DNA from: Pseudoprimorskyibacter insulae | Lineage (GTDB): Bacteria > Pseudomonadota > Alphaproteobacteria > Rhodobacterales > Rhodobacteraceae | Length of the DNA: 64,000 bases | NCBI RefSeq assembly: GCF_900302505.1 | Contig: NZ_OMOJ01000001.1 | Span: 496,001 to 560,000, forward strand | Reading direction: 5' to 3' | Position numbers and translations under genes: made by a program | Part shown: piece after piece, positions 1 to 9,294 of the stretch | How positions within the stretch are numbered: position 1 is the stretch's first letter | Layout of the letters: each line of letters begins with the position of its first letter | The notes under the pieces: generated by a model | Database searches by the model: none | Seen by the model: the letters and a program-made list of their open reading frames with translations, nothing else | What the model was told of the DNA's origin: nothing

Positions 1-1234
1 GGCAGAACTTGGTCACGCGGCTGGCGAAGTTGCCCAGCACGTCGGCCAGATCCTTGTTCACGCTGGTCTGGAAATTATCCCATGTGAATTCGGAGTCCGA
101 CGATTCCGGGGCGTGGCTCAGCAGCCACCAGCGCCAATAGTCGGCGGGCAGGATTTCCAGCGCTTGGTCCATGAACACGCCGCGCCCGCGCGAGGTGCTG
201 AACTGGCCGCCGTCATAGTTCAGGTAGTTGAACGACTTGATGTAATCGACCAGCTTCCACGGCTCGGCCGAGCCGAGGATGGTCGAGGGGAAGCTGAGGG
301 TGTGGAACGGCACGTTATCCTTGCCCATGAATTGGGTGTAGGTCACATCGTCTGCGCCTTTGTCGGTGCGCCACCAGCGTTCCCAATCGGTGCCTTTGCC
401 CGCATCGACCCATTCTTGGCCGCAGGCGATGTATTCGATCGGCGCGTCGAACCAGACGTAGAAGACCTTGCCTTCCATGCCCGGCCACGGCTCATCGCCT
501 TTCTGGACCGGCACACCCCAGTCAAGATCGCGTGTGATGCCGCGGTCTTGCAGCCCGTCACCATCGTTCAGCCACTTCTTGGCGATCGAGGTGGTCAGAA
601 CCGGCCAACCCTCGCGGGTGTCGATCCATTCTTCAAGCTGGTCCTTCATCTGGCTCTGGCACAGATAAAGGTGCTTGGTTTCGCGCATTTCCAGTTCGGT
701 GCTGCCCGAAATGGTCGAATGCGGGTTGATCAGGTCAACCGGGTCCAGCTGCTTGGTACAGTTGTCGCACTGGTCGCCGCGCGCGCTATCGAACCCGCAG
801 TTGGGGCAGGTGCCTTCGATATAGCGGTCGGGCAGGAAGCGGCCATCGGCATGGGAATACATCTGCGTCTCGGACACTTCGCGGATCAGGCCCTGATCGG
901 CCAGACGGCCAGCGAAGTGCTGGGTCAGCTTGTGGTTCGCCTCAGAGGACGAGCGGCCAAAATGGTCGAAGGACAGGCGAAATCCCTTGGCGATCTCAGA
1001 CTGAACCTCGTGCATTTCGGCGCAGTATTCGGCCACCGGCTTGCCGGCCTTGGCGGCGGCCAGTTCGGCAGGAGTGCCGTGTTCATCGGTCGCGCAAAGG
1101 AACAGAACCTCGCGGCCACGGGCGCGCTGATACCGGGCGAACAGATCCGCCGGTAGCTGGCTTCCGACCAGATTGCCCAAATGCTTGATGCCATTGATGT
1201 ACGGGATGGCAGAGGTGATGAGATGGCGCTGCAT
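1..1234 (-). CDS. metG: Methionyl-tRNA synthetase, N-terminal 411 codons (runs off the window)
   Basis: Charges tRNA-Met with methionine in the cytoplasm. Translating the minus strand from the ATG at 1234 gives [20 protein letters not shown], the class I HIGH-type signature of MetRS (here in the form [10 protein letters not shown]). A zinc-knuckle insert with four cysteines in CPNC...CDNC arrangement follows. Further on comes FSTSR, the variant of KMSKS seen in many MetRS, then the tRNA-binding helical region (ESSDSEFTW). The family is about 570 residues, so roughly the last quarter lies beyond base 1. The gene is divergent from the Hint-domain gene at 1484. Confidence 0.95.
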   Translation of the reverse strand, partial: MQRHLITSAIPYINGIKHLGNLVGSQLPADLFARYQRARGREVLFLCATDEHGTPAELAAAKAGKPVAEYCAEMHEVQSEIAKGFRLSFDHFGRSSSEANHKLTQHFAGRLADQGLIREVSETQMYSHADGRFLPDRYIEGTCPNCGFDSARGDQCDNCTKQLDPVDLINPHSTISGSTELEMRETKHLYLCQSQMKDQLEEWIDTREGWPVLTTSIAKKWLNDGDGLQDRGITRDLDWGVPVQKGDEPWPGMEGKVFYVWFDAPIEYIACGQEWVDAGKGTDWERWWRTDKGADDVTYTQFMGKDNVPFHTLSFPSTILGSAEPWKLVDYIKSFNYLNYDGGQFSTSRGRGVFMDQALEILPADYWRWWLLSHAPESSDSEFTWDNFQTSVNKDLADVLGNFASRVTKFC

Positions 1235-1483
1235 GACGAACCCTGTTCCTGTTTGGGCTTTCTCTAAGCCCAAAGCGCCCAAAGAGCCAGAGGCCGATTG
1301 CGCATGGTCGCCGCGAATTCACGTTGCGTCACTCGCCATTTGAGGGAGTTTCGTGGCGGCTTGGCAACTGTTTGCGGGCCTTGGCCCGGAACTTACATGC
1401 ACAACGGGTGATATGCCTTTGAAAAAACGTCCTTCCTGCGTTATCGTTAGCAAAATAACAAAAAGAGCAGGCAAATTGGGGAA

Positions 1484-2530
1484 ATGACGTCGCGCTGTAA
1501 AGGCACGCATGTTTTCTCATGGTCGCAAACGGAAATCGATGGATTGGAAGCTGCGCCGATTGACGCCCTGAGCGTTGGCGCGGTTTGGTCATGGTTCGGG
1601 TCAACCACGCGTGTGGATGGGCCGAATGGGCCGCTGATCTTGGAAAATGCGATCGGAGAGGACGAATGGCGCAGTCGGGCCGCGAAAGCGGTCCGTAAGC
1701 TGATGCGCACCGCGAAGCCAGCGGACGTGGAAGCTGTGCCAATTGCCGAAGACCTGACCGACGCAGGGTTTGCCGTCACCAACGGTGCCCGGACCTATAC
1801 CATCACCATTATCGACATTGGCCTGGGCCGTGCGCCGCTATTGATGTGCCTTGGCGAATTGCCGCCGCGCGGCCAAGAGCTTTGGGTGGTGGATACCATC
1901 GCCCCGGCCCGCCGCCCTGTGCATGCGCCGCAAGGGGTGATCTGTTTTGCCCCCGGTACGCGGATGTTGACCCCGACGGGGATCAAACTGGTCGAGGATT
2001 TGCGCGAAGGCGATTGGCTTCAGACCAAGGACAATGGGGCGCAGCCGGTGCAATGGGTCGGGTCCGAAACCTATAGCGGTGCACATCTGTTTGCCCAACC
2101 AGCGCTGCGGCCGATCCGGTTGCGGGCCAATACGCTGGGCATTGGCCGCCCGGATCATGATCTTGTCATCTCGCCGGAACATCGCCTGTTGGTGCAGGGC
2201 CGCGCGGCGCAGCGGCTGTTCAACACCGACGAAATTCTGGTCATGGCCAAGGATCTGGTTGATGGGCGCGGGGTGTCGCGCGATCTGACGGCGCAATCGG
2301 TGACCTATATTCATGTGTTGATGCCGCGCCATGAGGTGCTGTTTGCCAATGGCATCGAAACCGAAAGCTTCCACCCTGCCGATGCATCCTTCGCCGGGAT
2401 GAGCCGGGGCAACCGCCACGCGCTATGCGATCTGTTCCCCGGAGTTGTCGAAGACCCGTATCTTTACGGCGGGCACGCGCGGCGGGTGCTGTCGCGGCCC
2501 GAAGCCGCGATCCTGATGCACGCGGCCTAG
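1484..2530 (+). CDS. Hint (Hedgehog/intein) domain protein
   Basis: 348 residues. The first ~150 residues have no family I recognise. From Cys154 (CFAPGTRMLTPTG) to about residue 310 there is a Hint_2-type autoprocessing fold: the starting Cys, the GTRMLTPTG...VEDLREGD block, SPEHRLLVQG, and a C-terminal VLFANGIETESFHP block. Proteins of this type are frequent in Rhodobacteraceae, often next to calcium-binding or adhesin modules; this one has none. Whether it self-cleaves or marks the N-terminal region for modification is unknown. A second, dissimilar Hint protein lies at 40228-41184. The start was chosen as the first ATG after a GGGG-A purine stretch. Confidence 0.75.
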   Translation: MTSRCKGTHVFSWSQTEIDGLEAAPIDALSVGAVWSWFGSTTRVDGPNGPLILENAIGEDEWRSRAAKAVRKLMRTAKPADVEAVPIAEDLTDAGFAVTNGARTYTITIIDIGLGRAPLLMCLGELPPRGQELWVVDTIAPARRPVHAPQGVICFAPGTRMLTPTGIKLVEDLREGDWLQTKDNGAQPVQWVGSETYSGAHLFAQPALRPIRLRANTLGIGRPDHDLVISPEHRLLVQGRAAQRLFNTDEILVMAKDLVDGRGVSRDLTAQSVTYIHVLMPRHEVLFANGIETESFHPADASFAGMSRGNRHALCDLFPGVVEDPYLYGGHARRVLSRPEAAILMHAA

Positions 2531-2532
2531 GG

Positions 2533-3036
2533 TTATTCGCGGATCTCGTCGGGGGTCACGCCCCAAACCGCCGACTTGCGCGCCCAGCCTTTGAAGCCTT
2601 GGGCCTCCATCTGGCACCAGTCGATTTCGCAGGTTCCCAGATAGGCCACCACGCCGGTTTCAAGCTGTGCGCGGATCGGGGCCTTGTCATCGGGACGGGT
2701 GCGGAGGCCAAGCATATCTTCTTCGATCAAAACGGTGCGCTGACCAGACAAAAGCGAATAATGCACCCATCCGCCCGCGCCATCGCGGTCATGCACGCGG
2801 CGCCAATGTTCATATTCGGCGGTGATCATCAGCGGCATGTCACGGTGCTTGAACACCCAGTCAATCCGGTGCGTCAGGGACGGGCCGCGCCGCACGTTCG
2901 CCTCGGCCGCTTTGAGCGAGACAAACCGCGGCAAAGGCAAGTTCGTAACCGGCCCTTTTTCAACCGCAAGCGCCGGAGTCGCCAGCACCATAGCCAGCAA
3001 GAAAAGCCCAGTTTTCCTGAGTGAATAGCGTTTCAT
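2533..3036 (-). CDS. Exported bacterial SH3-domain protein
   Basis: 167 residues from the ATG at 3036, with AGGAT upstream. The N-terminus MKRYSLRKTGLFLLAMVLA...ALA is a clear Sec signal peptide (cleavage about residue 24). Two tandem SH3-like units follow (about 35-95, ANVRRGPS...WRRVHDRDG; and about 100-165, LGLRTRPD...WARKSAVWG), matching the SH3_4 / YgiM-like family that binds periplasmic or cell-wall ligands. A longer in-frame upstream extension lacks signal-peptide logic and was not used. The gene converges on the Hint gene (2-bp gap) and is divergent from the 2-hydroxyacid dehydrogenase at 3140. The precise role is unknown. Confidence 0.85.
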   Translation of the reverse strand: MKRYSLRKTGLFLLAMVLATPALAVEKGPVTNLPLPRFVSLKAAEANVRRGPSLTHRIDWVFKHRDMPLMITAEYEHWRRVHDRDGAGGWVHYSLLSGQRTVLIEEDMLGLRTRPDDKAPIRAQLETGVVAYLGTCEIDWCQMEAQGFKGWARKSAVWGVTPDEIRE

Positions 3037-3139
3037 TTGTATCCTGCCCGAGTTTTTCCAGCGGGGTTCTTGTGCCCCGTGCTGACTTGGGACAGTGTGG
3101 CAGAGAAGCGCGTCAGTGCAAAGTATAGGAGACCGGGAC

Positions 3140-4126
3140 ATGCCATCAAAACGCCTGAGTGTTGTTGTGACGCGACGCTTGCCAGAGGTGGTTGAGACAC
3201 GGCTGTCGGAACTGTTCAACGCCAAGCTGCGCGACAGTGATGAACCGATGTCGCGCGAAGATCTTGTCGCGGCGATGCAGTCCGCCGACGTGCTGGTTCC
3301 GACCCTGACGGATCGAATCGATGCCGGGATGATCGGGCAGGCTGGCCCCGATCTAAAGCTGATCGCCAACTACGGCGCAGGCGTCGACCACATCGACGTT
3401 GATACCGCCCGCACCAACGGGATCATGGTGTCCAACACCCCCGGCGTGGTGACCGAAGACACCGCCGATATGGTCTTGGCGCTGATGCTGGGCGTGACCC
3501 GCCGCATTCCTGAAGGGCTGGCGGCCATGCAATCGGGCGAATGGCAGGGATGGTCCCCGACGGGGTTCCTTGGCGGGCGTCTGGGCGGGCGGCGTCTGGG
3601 CATTCTGGGCATGGGCCGGATCGGCCAAGCCGTGGCGCGTCGCGCCCGTGCCTTTGGCATGCAGGTGCATTACCACAATCGCCGTCGTCTGCGCCCCGAG
3701 GCCGAAGACGCGCTGGATGCGACCTATTGGGAAAGCCTTGATCAGATGGTGGCGCGGATGGACGTGCTGTCGGTCAACTGCCCGCACACGCCTTCGACCT
3801 TCCACCTGCTGAACGCGCGGCGGCTGAAACTGATGAAGCCCTCGGCGGTGATCATCAACACCTCGCGTGGTGAGGTGATCGACGAAAACGCCATGGTGCG
3901 GATGTTGAAAGCGGGCGAATTGGCCGGTGCGGGGCTTGATGTGTATGAACACGGGCTGCGCGGAAACCCTGAGCTGTGCAATATGCCCAATGTGGTGATG
4001 CTGCCGCATATGGGGTCGGCCACACAAGAAGGCCGGGTCGAGATGGGTGAGAAAGTCATCATCAATATCAAGACCTTCGACGATGGCCACCGCCCGCCGG
4101 ATATGGTGGTTCCGGCCATGCTGTAA
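3140..4126 (+). CDS. D-isomer-specific 2-hydroxyacid dehydrogenase (NAD(P)-dependent)
   Basis: 328 residues. The Rossmann domain has the GILGMGRIGQAVARRA dinucleotide motif at about residues 150-165. The family's catalytic set is present: Arg in NTSRGEVID, the acidic residue following it, and His in LPHMGSAT near the C-terminus. Members reduce 2-oxoacids such as glyoxylate or hydroxypyruvate; the substrate cannot be read from sequence. The phosphate-binding loop HNRRR has arginines rather than an aspartate, which favours NADP(H) (inference). The start MPSKRLS at 3140 follows AGGAGACCGGG; an earlier in-frame ATG at 3095 would add residues not seen in the family. Confidence 0.9.
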   Translation: MPSKRLSVVVTRRLPEVVETRLSELFNAKLRDSDEPMSREDLVAAMQSADVLVPTLTDRIDAGMIGQAGPDLKLIANYGAGVDHIDVDTARTNGIMVSNTPGVVTEDTADMVLALMLGVTRRIPEGLAAMQSGEWQGWSPTGFLGGRLGGRRLGILGMGRIGQAVARRARAFGMQVHYHNRRRLRPEAEDALDATYWESLDQMVARMDVLSVNCPHTPSTFHLLNARRLKLMKPSAVIINTSRGEVIDENAMVRMLKAGELAGAGLDVYEHGLRGNPELCNMPNVVMLPHMGSATQEGRVEMGEKVIINIKTFDDGHRPPDMVVPAML

Positions 4127-4210
4127 GCACGTTCAAAGTGCTGCGATGGATAGGCGTGGGGGTTCCCGCGCCTTTTCTTTTGGCCGGTCGCATGGGGCTG
4201 GCGCTGTGTT

Positions 4211-4240
4211 GCGTATTTAAGAAAGAGAAGAAGCAGGGGG
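4211..4240. repeat. Intergenic repeat, copy 1 (GCGTATTTAAGAAAGAGAAG core)
   Basis: A purine-rich 29-bp sequence beginning GCGTATTTAAGAAAGAG is found here and, identical over 29 bases, at 29201-29229. A diverged copy is at 32172-32199. All are intergenic, just 3' of a plus-strand gene. No coding potential or hairpin was seen. Confidence 0.7.
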
Positions 4241-4256
4241 CGGGGCGCCCAGTCCT

Positions 4257-5240
4257 TTAGTGTGGGTTTCTGCCGGATTGGGCGCGGCCCAGATGCGTCT
4301 TGAGTTCGCGTATAAACAGCCCCGTGACCTGACGGGCGTCATCGCTGCGGGTCAAAAGGCCCAAGGGGGGCAGAGGCGTGGTCGCCATGCAGTCCAGCTC
4401 CACCACGCGGCCGTCGCGCAGCCAAGGTGCGGCGACGCCGCGCGGGATAAGCGTTAAGACGTCGCTGGTGGTCAGGAAGTTCAGGGTCAGGATCGACACA
4501 TGGGTGACCACGCTAAAACGATTCTCGGGGGGCAGGTCGATCTCTTCCGCCAGTTCTTCTAGCCGCTGCCGGGCGATTGATCCGCGCCGCGACACCAGCC
4601 AATTCGCGCGGGCCAGTTCCTCGGGCGAAATATGCCCTTTTCTGGCCAGCGCGTTTTGCGCACCGCAGACCACGACCAGCGGATCCTCGATGCATTCGAC
4701 AAATTCCCAACCTTCGGGAATGATCGACGCGCGGCGCATGAACAGGATATCGCATATTCCGTCCGAAATCGCGTGCAACGGATTGGAGGCCGAGGTTTCG
4801 GTAATCTCGACATGCACTTTGGGGTGGCGGCGGCCAAAATCGGCGATCATCGGCAAAAGCAGGCTGCTGATGGCGCCGGGGGGCGAGGAGATCCGCAAGA
4901 AACCGGCGTTTTCATTGACAACATTGGCCACCACTTCGGACCCGTCACCGATGGCCGCGATGATGCGCCGGGCCACGGGGATCAGTTCGGTAGTGACCGC
5001 GGTGGGATCGACACCGCGGGCGTGACGCTGAAACAGGTCTACCCCCAGCAGCTTTTCCAATTCCGAGATGGTCAGCGATACCGCAGGCTGTGACATGCCC
5101 ATCGCCTCGGCCGCGCGTTTCATGTTTCGCAGCTCAAACAGATGGATGAGCAGCAGCATGTGCCGGAACTTTGCCTTGGCAATGAAACGGCGAAAAATGG
5201 CTTCGGACTCGGGGTGCATGGTATTGGGAAACTTAATCAA
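4257..5240 (-). CDS. LysR-family transcriptional regulator
   Basis: 327 residues. The winged helix-turn-helix lies at about residues 25-85 (FELRNMKRAAEAMGMSQPAVS...LEKLLGVDLFQRHARG), followed by the periplasmic-binding-like effector domain (about 110-310). The start of the DNA-binding region (MLLLIHLFELRNMKRAA) resembles the subgroup typified by GbpR/CbbR-like sugar or aromatic regulators, but no effector can be assigned. It is divergent from the alpha/beta hydrolase gene (71-bp gap), its most likely target. An alternative start at the internal Met (5219) would remove seven residues. Confidence 0.9.
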   Translation of the reverse strand: MIKFPNTMHPESEAIFRRFIAKAKFRHMLLLIHLFELRNMKRAAEAMGMSQPAVSLTISELEKLLGVDLFQRHARGVDPTAVTTELIPVARRIIAAIGDGSEVVANVVNENAGFLRISSPPGAISSLLLPMIADFGRRHPKVHVEITETSASNPLHAISDGICDILFMRRASIIPEGWEFVECIEDPLVVVCGAQNALARKGHISPEELARANWLVSRRGSIARQRLEELAEEIDLPPENRFSVVTHVSILTLNFLTTSDVLTLIPRGVAAPWLRDGRVVELDCMATTPLPPLGLLTRSDDARQVTGLFIRELKTHLGRAQSGRNPH

Positions 5241-5311
5241 GGTCGCCCATAAATTATTAGTGCCTAATGACTCGGCTGTCTACATTTGCCAAGGAATGAG
5301 GGAGGACATCT

Positions 5312-6157
5312 ATGTCTTTTGAGCAATTGGAGCTGTCGTCTGTGGCGCTGCCCGATGGGGCTGTGATCACCTATGTGCGTGAAGGCGCGGGCGTGCCGTT
5401 GATTATGATCCATGGCGTTTTGGGCGACTATCGGTCTTGGGCCCCGCAGTGGGAGGCCTTTACCAAGCACTACGATTGTTTGTCGATCAGTTGCCGGTTC
5501 AGCTATCCCAATGGCAACACGATGGAGGCCCCGGACCACAGCGCCGAGGCCGATGGCCATGACATAGCCGCCTTCATGGACGCGCTGGGGATCGACAAGG
5601 CCATTCTGGTCGCCAGCTCCTACGGAGCCTTTGCCGCGATGACAATGCTGGGCAATCATCCGGGCCGGGTTCTGGCCGTCGCAGCGGTGGAGCCGCCGAT
5701 GATGAAATACGCCGAGATGTTTGAGGATACGGGCGCGGTGGCCGCTGCCTTCCGCGAAGCGACAGTGGTGCCGTCCCGCGCCGCGTTTGAACGGGGCGAG
5801 GATGATCTGGGCGCGGTTCTTCTGACGGGCGGCATTCGCAATATCGCCCCCGGTGACATTCCTGAGCCAATGATGGAGCGTCGCCGTCAGAACATCATGG
5901 CCGGTCGCCGCGTGGCGCTGTCGTCAGATGAATTCCCGCTGGTCGATCCGCAGGCGCTGGCGGCGTGTAAGACGCCGGTTTTGTTGATGACGGGGGCGAA
6001 AACTGCACCGATCTTTACGGCGATCATCACAGGGATTGAACGCGTGATGCCGCAGGCCCGGTTCGAAGTCATCGACGGTGTGGGCCATAGCGTGGCGCAA
6101 GAAAAAGCCGAGGTGTTCAACCCGATGGTTCTGGAGTTCCTGCAAGCCGCGATCTGA
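5312..6157 (+). CDS. Alpha/beta-fold hydrolase
   Basis: 281 residues with a strong ribosome site (GGGAGGAC) before ATG. The fold signatures are visible: the oxyanion-hole motif HGVLGD at about residues 34-39, the nucleophile elbow SSYGAF (Ser near residue 110), and the catalytic His in GVGHSVAQ near residue 258. Such enzymes hydrolyse esters, lactones or C-C bonds of small metabolites; the substrate is unknown. It sits between a divergent LysR gene and a convergent TRAP transporter operon, which could mark a small catabolic locus (inference). Confidence 0.88.
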   Translation: MSFEQLELSSVALPDGAVITYVREGAGVPLIMIHGVLGDYRSWAPQWEAFTKHYDCLSISCRFSYPNGNTMEAPDHSAEADGHDIAAFMDALGIDKAILVASSYGAFAAMTMLGNHPGRVLAVAAVEPPMMKYAEMFEDTGAVAAAFREATVVPSRAAFERGEDDLGAVLLTGGIRNIAPGDIPEPMMERRRQNIMAGRRVALSSDEFPLVDPQALAACKTPVLLMTGAKTAPIFTAIITGIERVMPQARFEVIDGVGHSVAQEKAEVFNPMVLEFLQAAI

Positions 6158-6175
6158 GGCGCAATGCCAGATAGA

Positions 6176-6212
6176 AAAAGGCCCGATCCCTTCTTTGGGG
6201 TCGGGCCTTTTC
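6176..6212. terminator. Bidirectional intrinsic terminator
   Basis: An 11-bp stem GGCCCGATCCC / GGGGTCGGGCC around a short loop, with AAAA on the left and TTTTCTTT on the right. It can end both the hydrolase (+) and the TRAP operon (-). Confidence 0.85.
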
Positions 6213-6230
6213 TTTCGCTTTTACTAAGTG

Positions 6231-7523
6231 TTAGCTTTTGCCAAAGACCATGTTCGGCAGCCATGTGGTGATTGCGGGCACATAGGTGACCAGGATCAGC
6301 AGGCACAGCATGATCAGGAAGAACGGCACCGTGCCCTTGATCACTTCGGCCACAGGGCGGCGGGTCACATTGGCCATGATGAACAGGTTCAGGCCAATCG
6401 GCGGCGACAGCAGCGCCAGTTCGATGTTGATGATCATCACCACCGCGAAATGCGTCATGTCGATGCCCAGCGTGCGCACGATGGGGGCCACGATCGGCAG
6501 CACCACAAGGATGATAACCGCGCCTTCCAGAAACATCCCCATCAGGATCAGGAAGATGTTCATCGCCGTCAGGAACTGCCAAGGCTCCAGGCCCATTTCC
6601 GACACGGTTCGCGCAAGGTTCTGCGGCAGGCCCGATTTGATCACCCAAGCTGACAGCAGCAGCGCGCCGATGACTTTGACGATCACAACGCCGGTGCGGT
6701 CGATGGCCTCGGTAAACAGGCTAAACACATCGCGCAGCCGCCCTGTCCGATAGATCAGCAGCACCGCAACGATGGCCACGGTCGCGCCCAGAACGGCGGC
6801 CTCGGTCAGGGTGACGAACCCGCCATAGATCCCGCCAAGCACCACCACCGGAATGGCATAGGCGGCCAAGGCATAGGTGTTCTTGCCAATGAATTCTTGC
6901 CGGGTGGCCATGGGCATTGGGTTGCCGCCCACCTTTTCGGCGACGATGAAGATGTAGATCCCGAACAGCGTGGCCTGCAACAGCCCCGGCATCACACCGC
7001 CAAGGAACAGGCGCGGCACAGATTCTTCGCCAATGATCCCGATCAGCAGCATCGGCAGCGACGGCGGAATCAGAATGCCCAGTGTGGCAGACGCCGCCGT
7101 CAGACCCATCGCAAAGGACGGACGATAGCCGTTTTCGATCATCAGCGGCACCAGAAGCGTGCCCATTGCCAGCGCCGTCGCCATGGACGACCCGTTGATC
7201 GCCGCAAAGACCGCCGTGGCCGCGACGCCAGCAATCGCCAGACCGCCGCGCATCCAGCCCAGCCAGGTCAATGCCGCGTCAAACAGCACCCGCGCCACGC
7301 CGCCGCCGCGCATGGTGACCGCCGCCAGCAGGAAGAACGGCACCGCAATCAGAACCGGCGAATTGAGGTGATCCAGCGCGTGTTGGCCCAGACCGGCCAT
7401 CGACACGCCCTCATGCAGCAGCAGCACGACGGCAACCGTGCCCAAGACAAGATAGATCGGGGCGCCAATGATCAGCAGGATACACACACCGATCAGGCCC
7501 AGAATAAGCAGTAGAAGCGTCAA
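6231..7523 (-). CDS. dctM: TRAP transporter large permease (DctM type)
   Basis: 430 residues, almost all hydrophobic, with about 12 predicted membrane helices. Typical DctM family signatures are seen (IGAPIYLVLG near the start, NGSSMATALAMGTLLVP and IPPSLPMLLIGIIGEESVPRLFLGGVMPGLL in the middle, LALLSPPIGLNLF near the end). It forms the ion-coupled membrane core that imports an organic acid or similar solute handed over by the DctP protein. It is the third gene of a tight operon, overlapping dctQ by 4 bp. Confidence 0.94.
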   Translation of the reverse strand: MTLLLLILGLIGVCILLIIGAPIYLVLGTVAVVLLLHEGVSMAGLGQHALDHLNSPVLIAVPFFLLAAVTMRGGGVARVLFDAALTWLGWMRGGLAIAGVAATAVFAAINGSSMATALAMGTLLVPLMIENGYRPSFAMGLTAASATLGILIPPSLPMLLIGIIGEESVPRLFLGGVMPGLLQATLFGIYIFIVAEKVGGNPMPMATRQEFIGKNTYALAAYAIPVVVLGGIYGGFVTLTEAAVLGATVAIVAVLLIYRTGRLRDVFSLFTEAIDRTGVVIVKVIGALLLSAWVIKSGLPQNLARTVSEMGLEPWQFLTAMNIFLILMGMFLEGAVIILVVLPIVAPIVRTLGIDMTHFAVVMIINIELALLSPPIGLNLFIMANVTRRPVAEVIKGTVPFFLIMLCLLILVTYVPAITTWLPNMVFGKS

Positions 7524-8065
7524 TCCGAATAGTCCCCGTTGTGTGCGATTTCGGCGGAAAGGTCTCCGTGATCGAATTCGACAGCATTGCGGGCAAGCAG
7601 CGTCAGGCGGTGCAGCACGAACAGGATGTGCACGCTAAAGGCGCTGGCAAGCGAGAGGTAATAGATCCAGTATGGCAAGCGAAGCGAGCTGTCGGTGCGT
7701 TCGTCCCACATTATCGCGTCTTGCACCACCAGCCATCCCGAATAGACGAGGATGACACTGAACATCAGCCCAAGCAGCAAAACCGCATATTCCGAGTAGG
7801 TCTTGCCCTTGTCGCCAAAGGTGCGCCAGACGATGTCCATGCGGATATGGGCGCGGCGGTGTTCGATGCGGGCCACGGACAGCAAGACGGCCCAGATGAT
7901 CGAGAACACGACCACCTCCATCAGCCAATCGGTGCCGGATCCGGGGATGAGATAGCGTTCGACGACGCCAAACACCGATAGGGCATAGGCCACGGCAAGA
8001 AGTGTTGCCGTGACCCAGCCAATCAATGTGTCCAGACCGTCGAAAAAACGATCCAGCGCGGTCAC
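7520..8065 (-). CDS. dctQ: TRAP transporter small permease (DctQ type)
   Basis: 181 residues with four predicted membrane helices, the usual DctQ topology. Motifs include the LIPGSGTDWLMEVVVFSI segment and the HIRMDIVWRTF loop that corresponds to the family's conserved H-R-x-D region. It pairs with DctM and overlaps its neighbours by 4 bp on both sides (ATGA junctions), implying translational coupling. Confidence 0.92.
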   Translation of the reverse strand: MTALDRFFDGLDTLIGWVTATLLAVAYALSVFGVVERYLIPGSGTDWLMEVVVFSIIWAVLLSVARIEHRRAHIRMDIVWRTFGDKGKTYSEYAVLLLGLMFSVILVYSGWLVVQDAIMWDERTDSSLRLPYWIYYLSLASAFSVHILFVLHRLTLLARNAVEFDHGDLSAEIAHNGDYSD

Positions 8066-9069
8066 TTTGCTGCGTCCGCCGCCAGTTGGACGATCTCAGC
8101 CGAGATTTCGAGCTTTTCGATCATCGCGTCTTGGATCGCCAGCATGGCCTCATTCGCTTGGGCGATGTCTTCGGCGGTGGCGTTTTCGGTGACGATGCCA
8201 TGCTCTGCCAGTTTGGCGATGTTTGAGGCTTCTTCCTCAAGCACCTTCTGGCGCTGTTCCATGGTGATTTCGTCCCACGTGGACCGGAACAGGGCTTGTT
8301 CGTCTTCGGTCAGGCTGTCCCAATAGCCTTTGTTCACCATCGGCGTCAGGAAGCCGATAATGCCGCCGTCCCAGAACCCGTGCTGAACGCCCGCGTCCCA
8401 CATTTTGTTGCCATAGATGTAGTCGGGCCCGCCCATGGTCGCGTCCACCACGCCTTGTTGCAGGGCCAGCGGCACATCGCTGCCCGGCATCGACACAGCC
8501 GAGGCGCCAATTGCGTCCAAACGCATGACCAGCGCCGCGCCGCCCGGAATGCGGATCTGCATGTTCTTCAGATCGGCGAAGGATTTCATCGGTTTTTCGG
8601 TCGAAAACAGGAACACTTTGCCCATCGACCAGTACTTTCCGGGGACTACGACGCCCATCTTGTTTTCAAACTGCGTCGACAGCGCATCGCCAAGACCGTT
8701 GTCCAGCATCGCGGCGCGGGCCTCATCGCTCATGCCATTCAGCATCGGCAGATCAAACACGTTGTAATCGGCCACAACGCGCGACAGGTAGGGCGTTACC
8801 AGAATGGCCATGCCTGCATCCCCGCGGGCCACGGCCTTCATGGCATCGCGGCTGCTGAACAATTGGTTGCTGTCAAAGATCTGAAACGTCAGCGATCCGT
8901 TGCTCCGCTCGCCCAGTCGGTTCGCGAATTCATTGATCATCCGGGTGCGCAGGTGCGACGGCGGCGTGTCCATCGTGATCACCAGTTTGTCGGCGGCGAA
9001 TGCGGGCGCTGCGGCTAGAAGCGAACCGACCACGGCCCCGATGGCCGCCGCGCGGGTAAATAGTTTCAT
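8062..9069 (-). CDS. dctP: TRAP transporter substrate-binding protein (DctP type)
   Basis: 335 residues from the ATG at 9069, which has the excellent ribosome site GGGAGG and is followed by a Sec signal peptide (MKLFTRAAAIGAVVGS...AFAAD). The mature protein is a periplasmic DctP-family receptor, with the conserved LKNMQIRIPGG segment whose Arg normally grips the carboxylate of the ligand (about residue 170). This suggests a carboxylated solute (inference). It is first in the dctP-dctQ-dctM operon. An in-frame upstream extension to 9153 was rejected because it would bury the signal peptide. Confidence 0.94.
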   Translation of the reverse strand: MKLFTRAAAIGAVVGSLLAAAPAFAADKLVITMDTPPSHLRTRMINEFANRLGERSNGSLTFQIFDSNQLFSSRDAMKAVARGDAGMAILVTPYLSRVVADYNVFDLPMLNGMSDEARAAMLDNGLGDALSTQFENKMGVVVPGKYWSMGKVFLFSTEKPMKSFADLKNMQIRIPGGAALVMRLDAIGASAVSMPGSDVPLALQQGVVDATMGGPDYIYGNKMWDAGVQHGFWDGGIIGFLTPMVNKGYWDSLTEDEQALFRSTWDEITMEQRQKVLEEEASNIAKLAEHGIVTENATAEDIAQANEAMLAIQDAMIEKLEISAEIVQLAADAAK

Positions 9070-9261
9070 GGTTTCCTCCCTATGAAACATGGTTGGGTCA
9101 TGCCTCAGGGGAAAGCGTAGCGACAACGGATATAAAGGAGTAATAAAAAACACTGGGCATCAATAAGGGATGCAAAAGGCTCTTTTGTCATATGTGTCGT
9201 CGATTTCGTGGGGCATGGGCGCAACGCCGTAGGGTGGGTTTTCAACCCGCCGCGCATAAGC

Positions 9262-9289
9262 AAAACGCCCGGCGCTGGGCCGGGCGTTT
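9262..9289 (-). terminator. Intrinsic terminator of leuA
   Basis: An 11-bp stem (AAACGCCCGGC / GCCGGGCGTTT) 6 bp beyond the leuA stop. On the minus strand the hairpin ends in a short T tract (TTTTGC). Confidence 0.8.
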
Positions 9290-9294
9290 CAGGA

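Noticed and set aside
9226-9252. Hairpin-forming GTAGGGTGGGTTTTCAACCC sequence
   Set aside because: Only one copy in this window and of a kind common in many genomes; its short stem lacks a T tract and it lies beside a much better leuA terminator.
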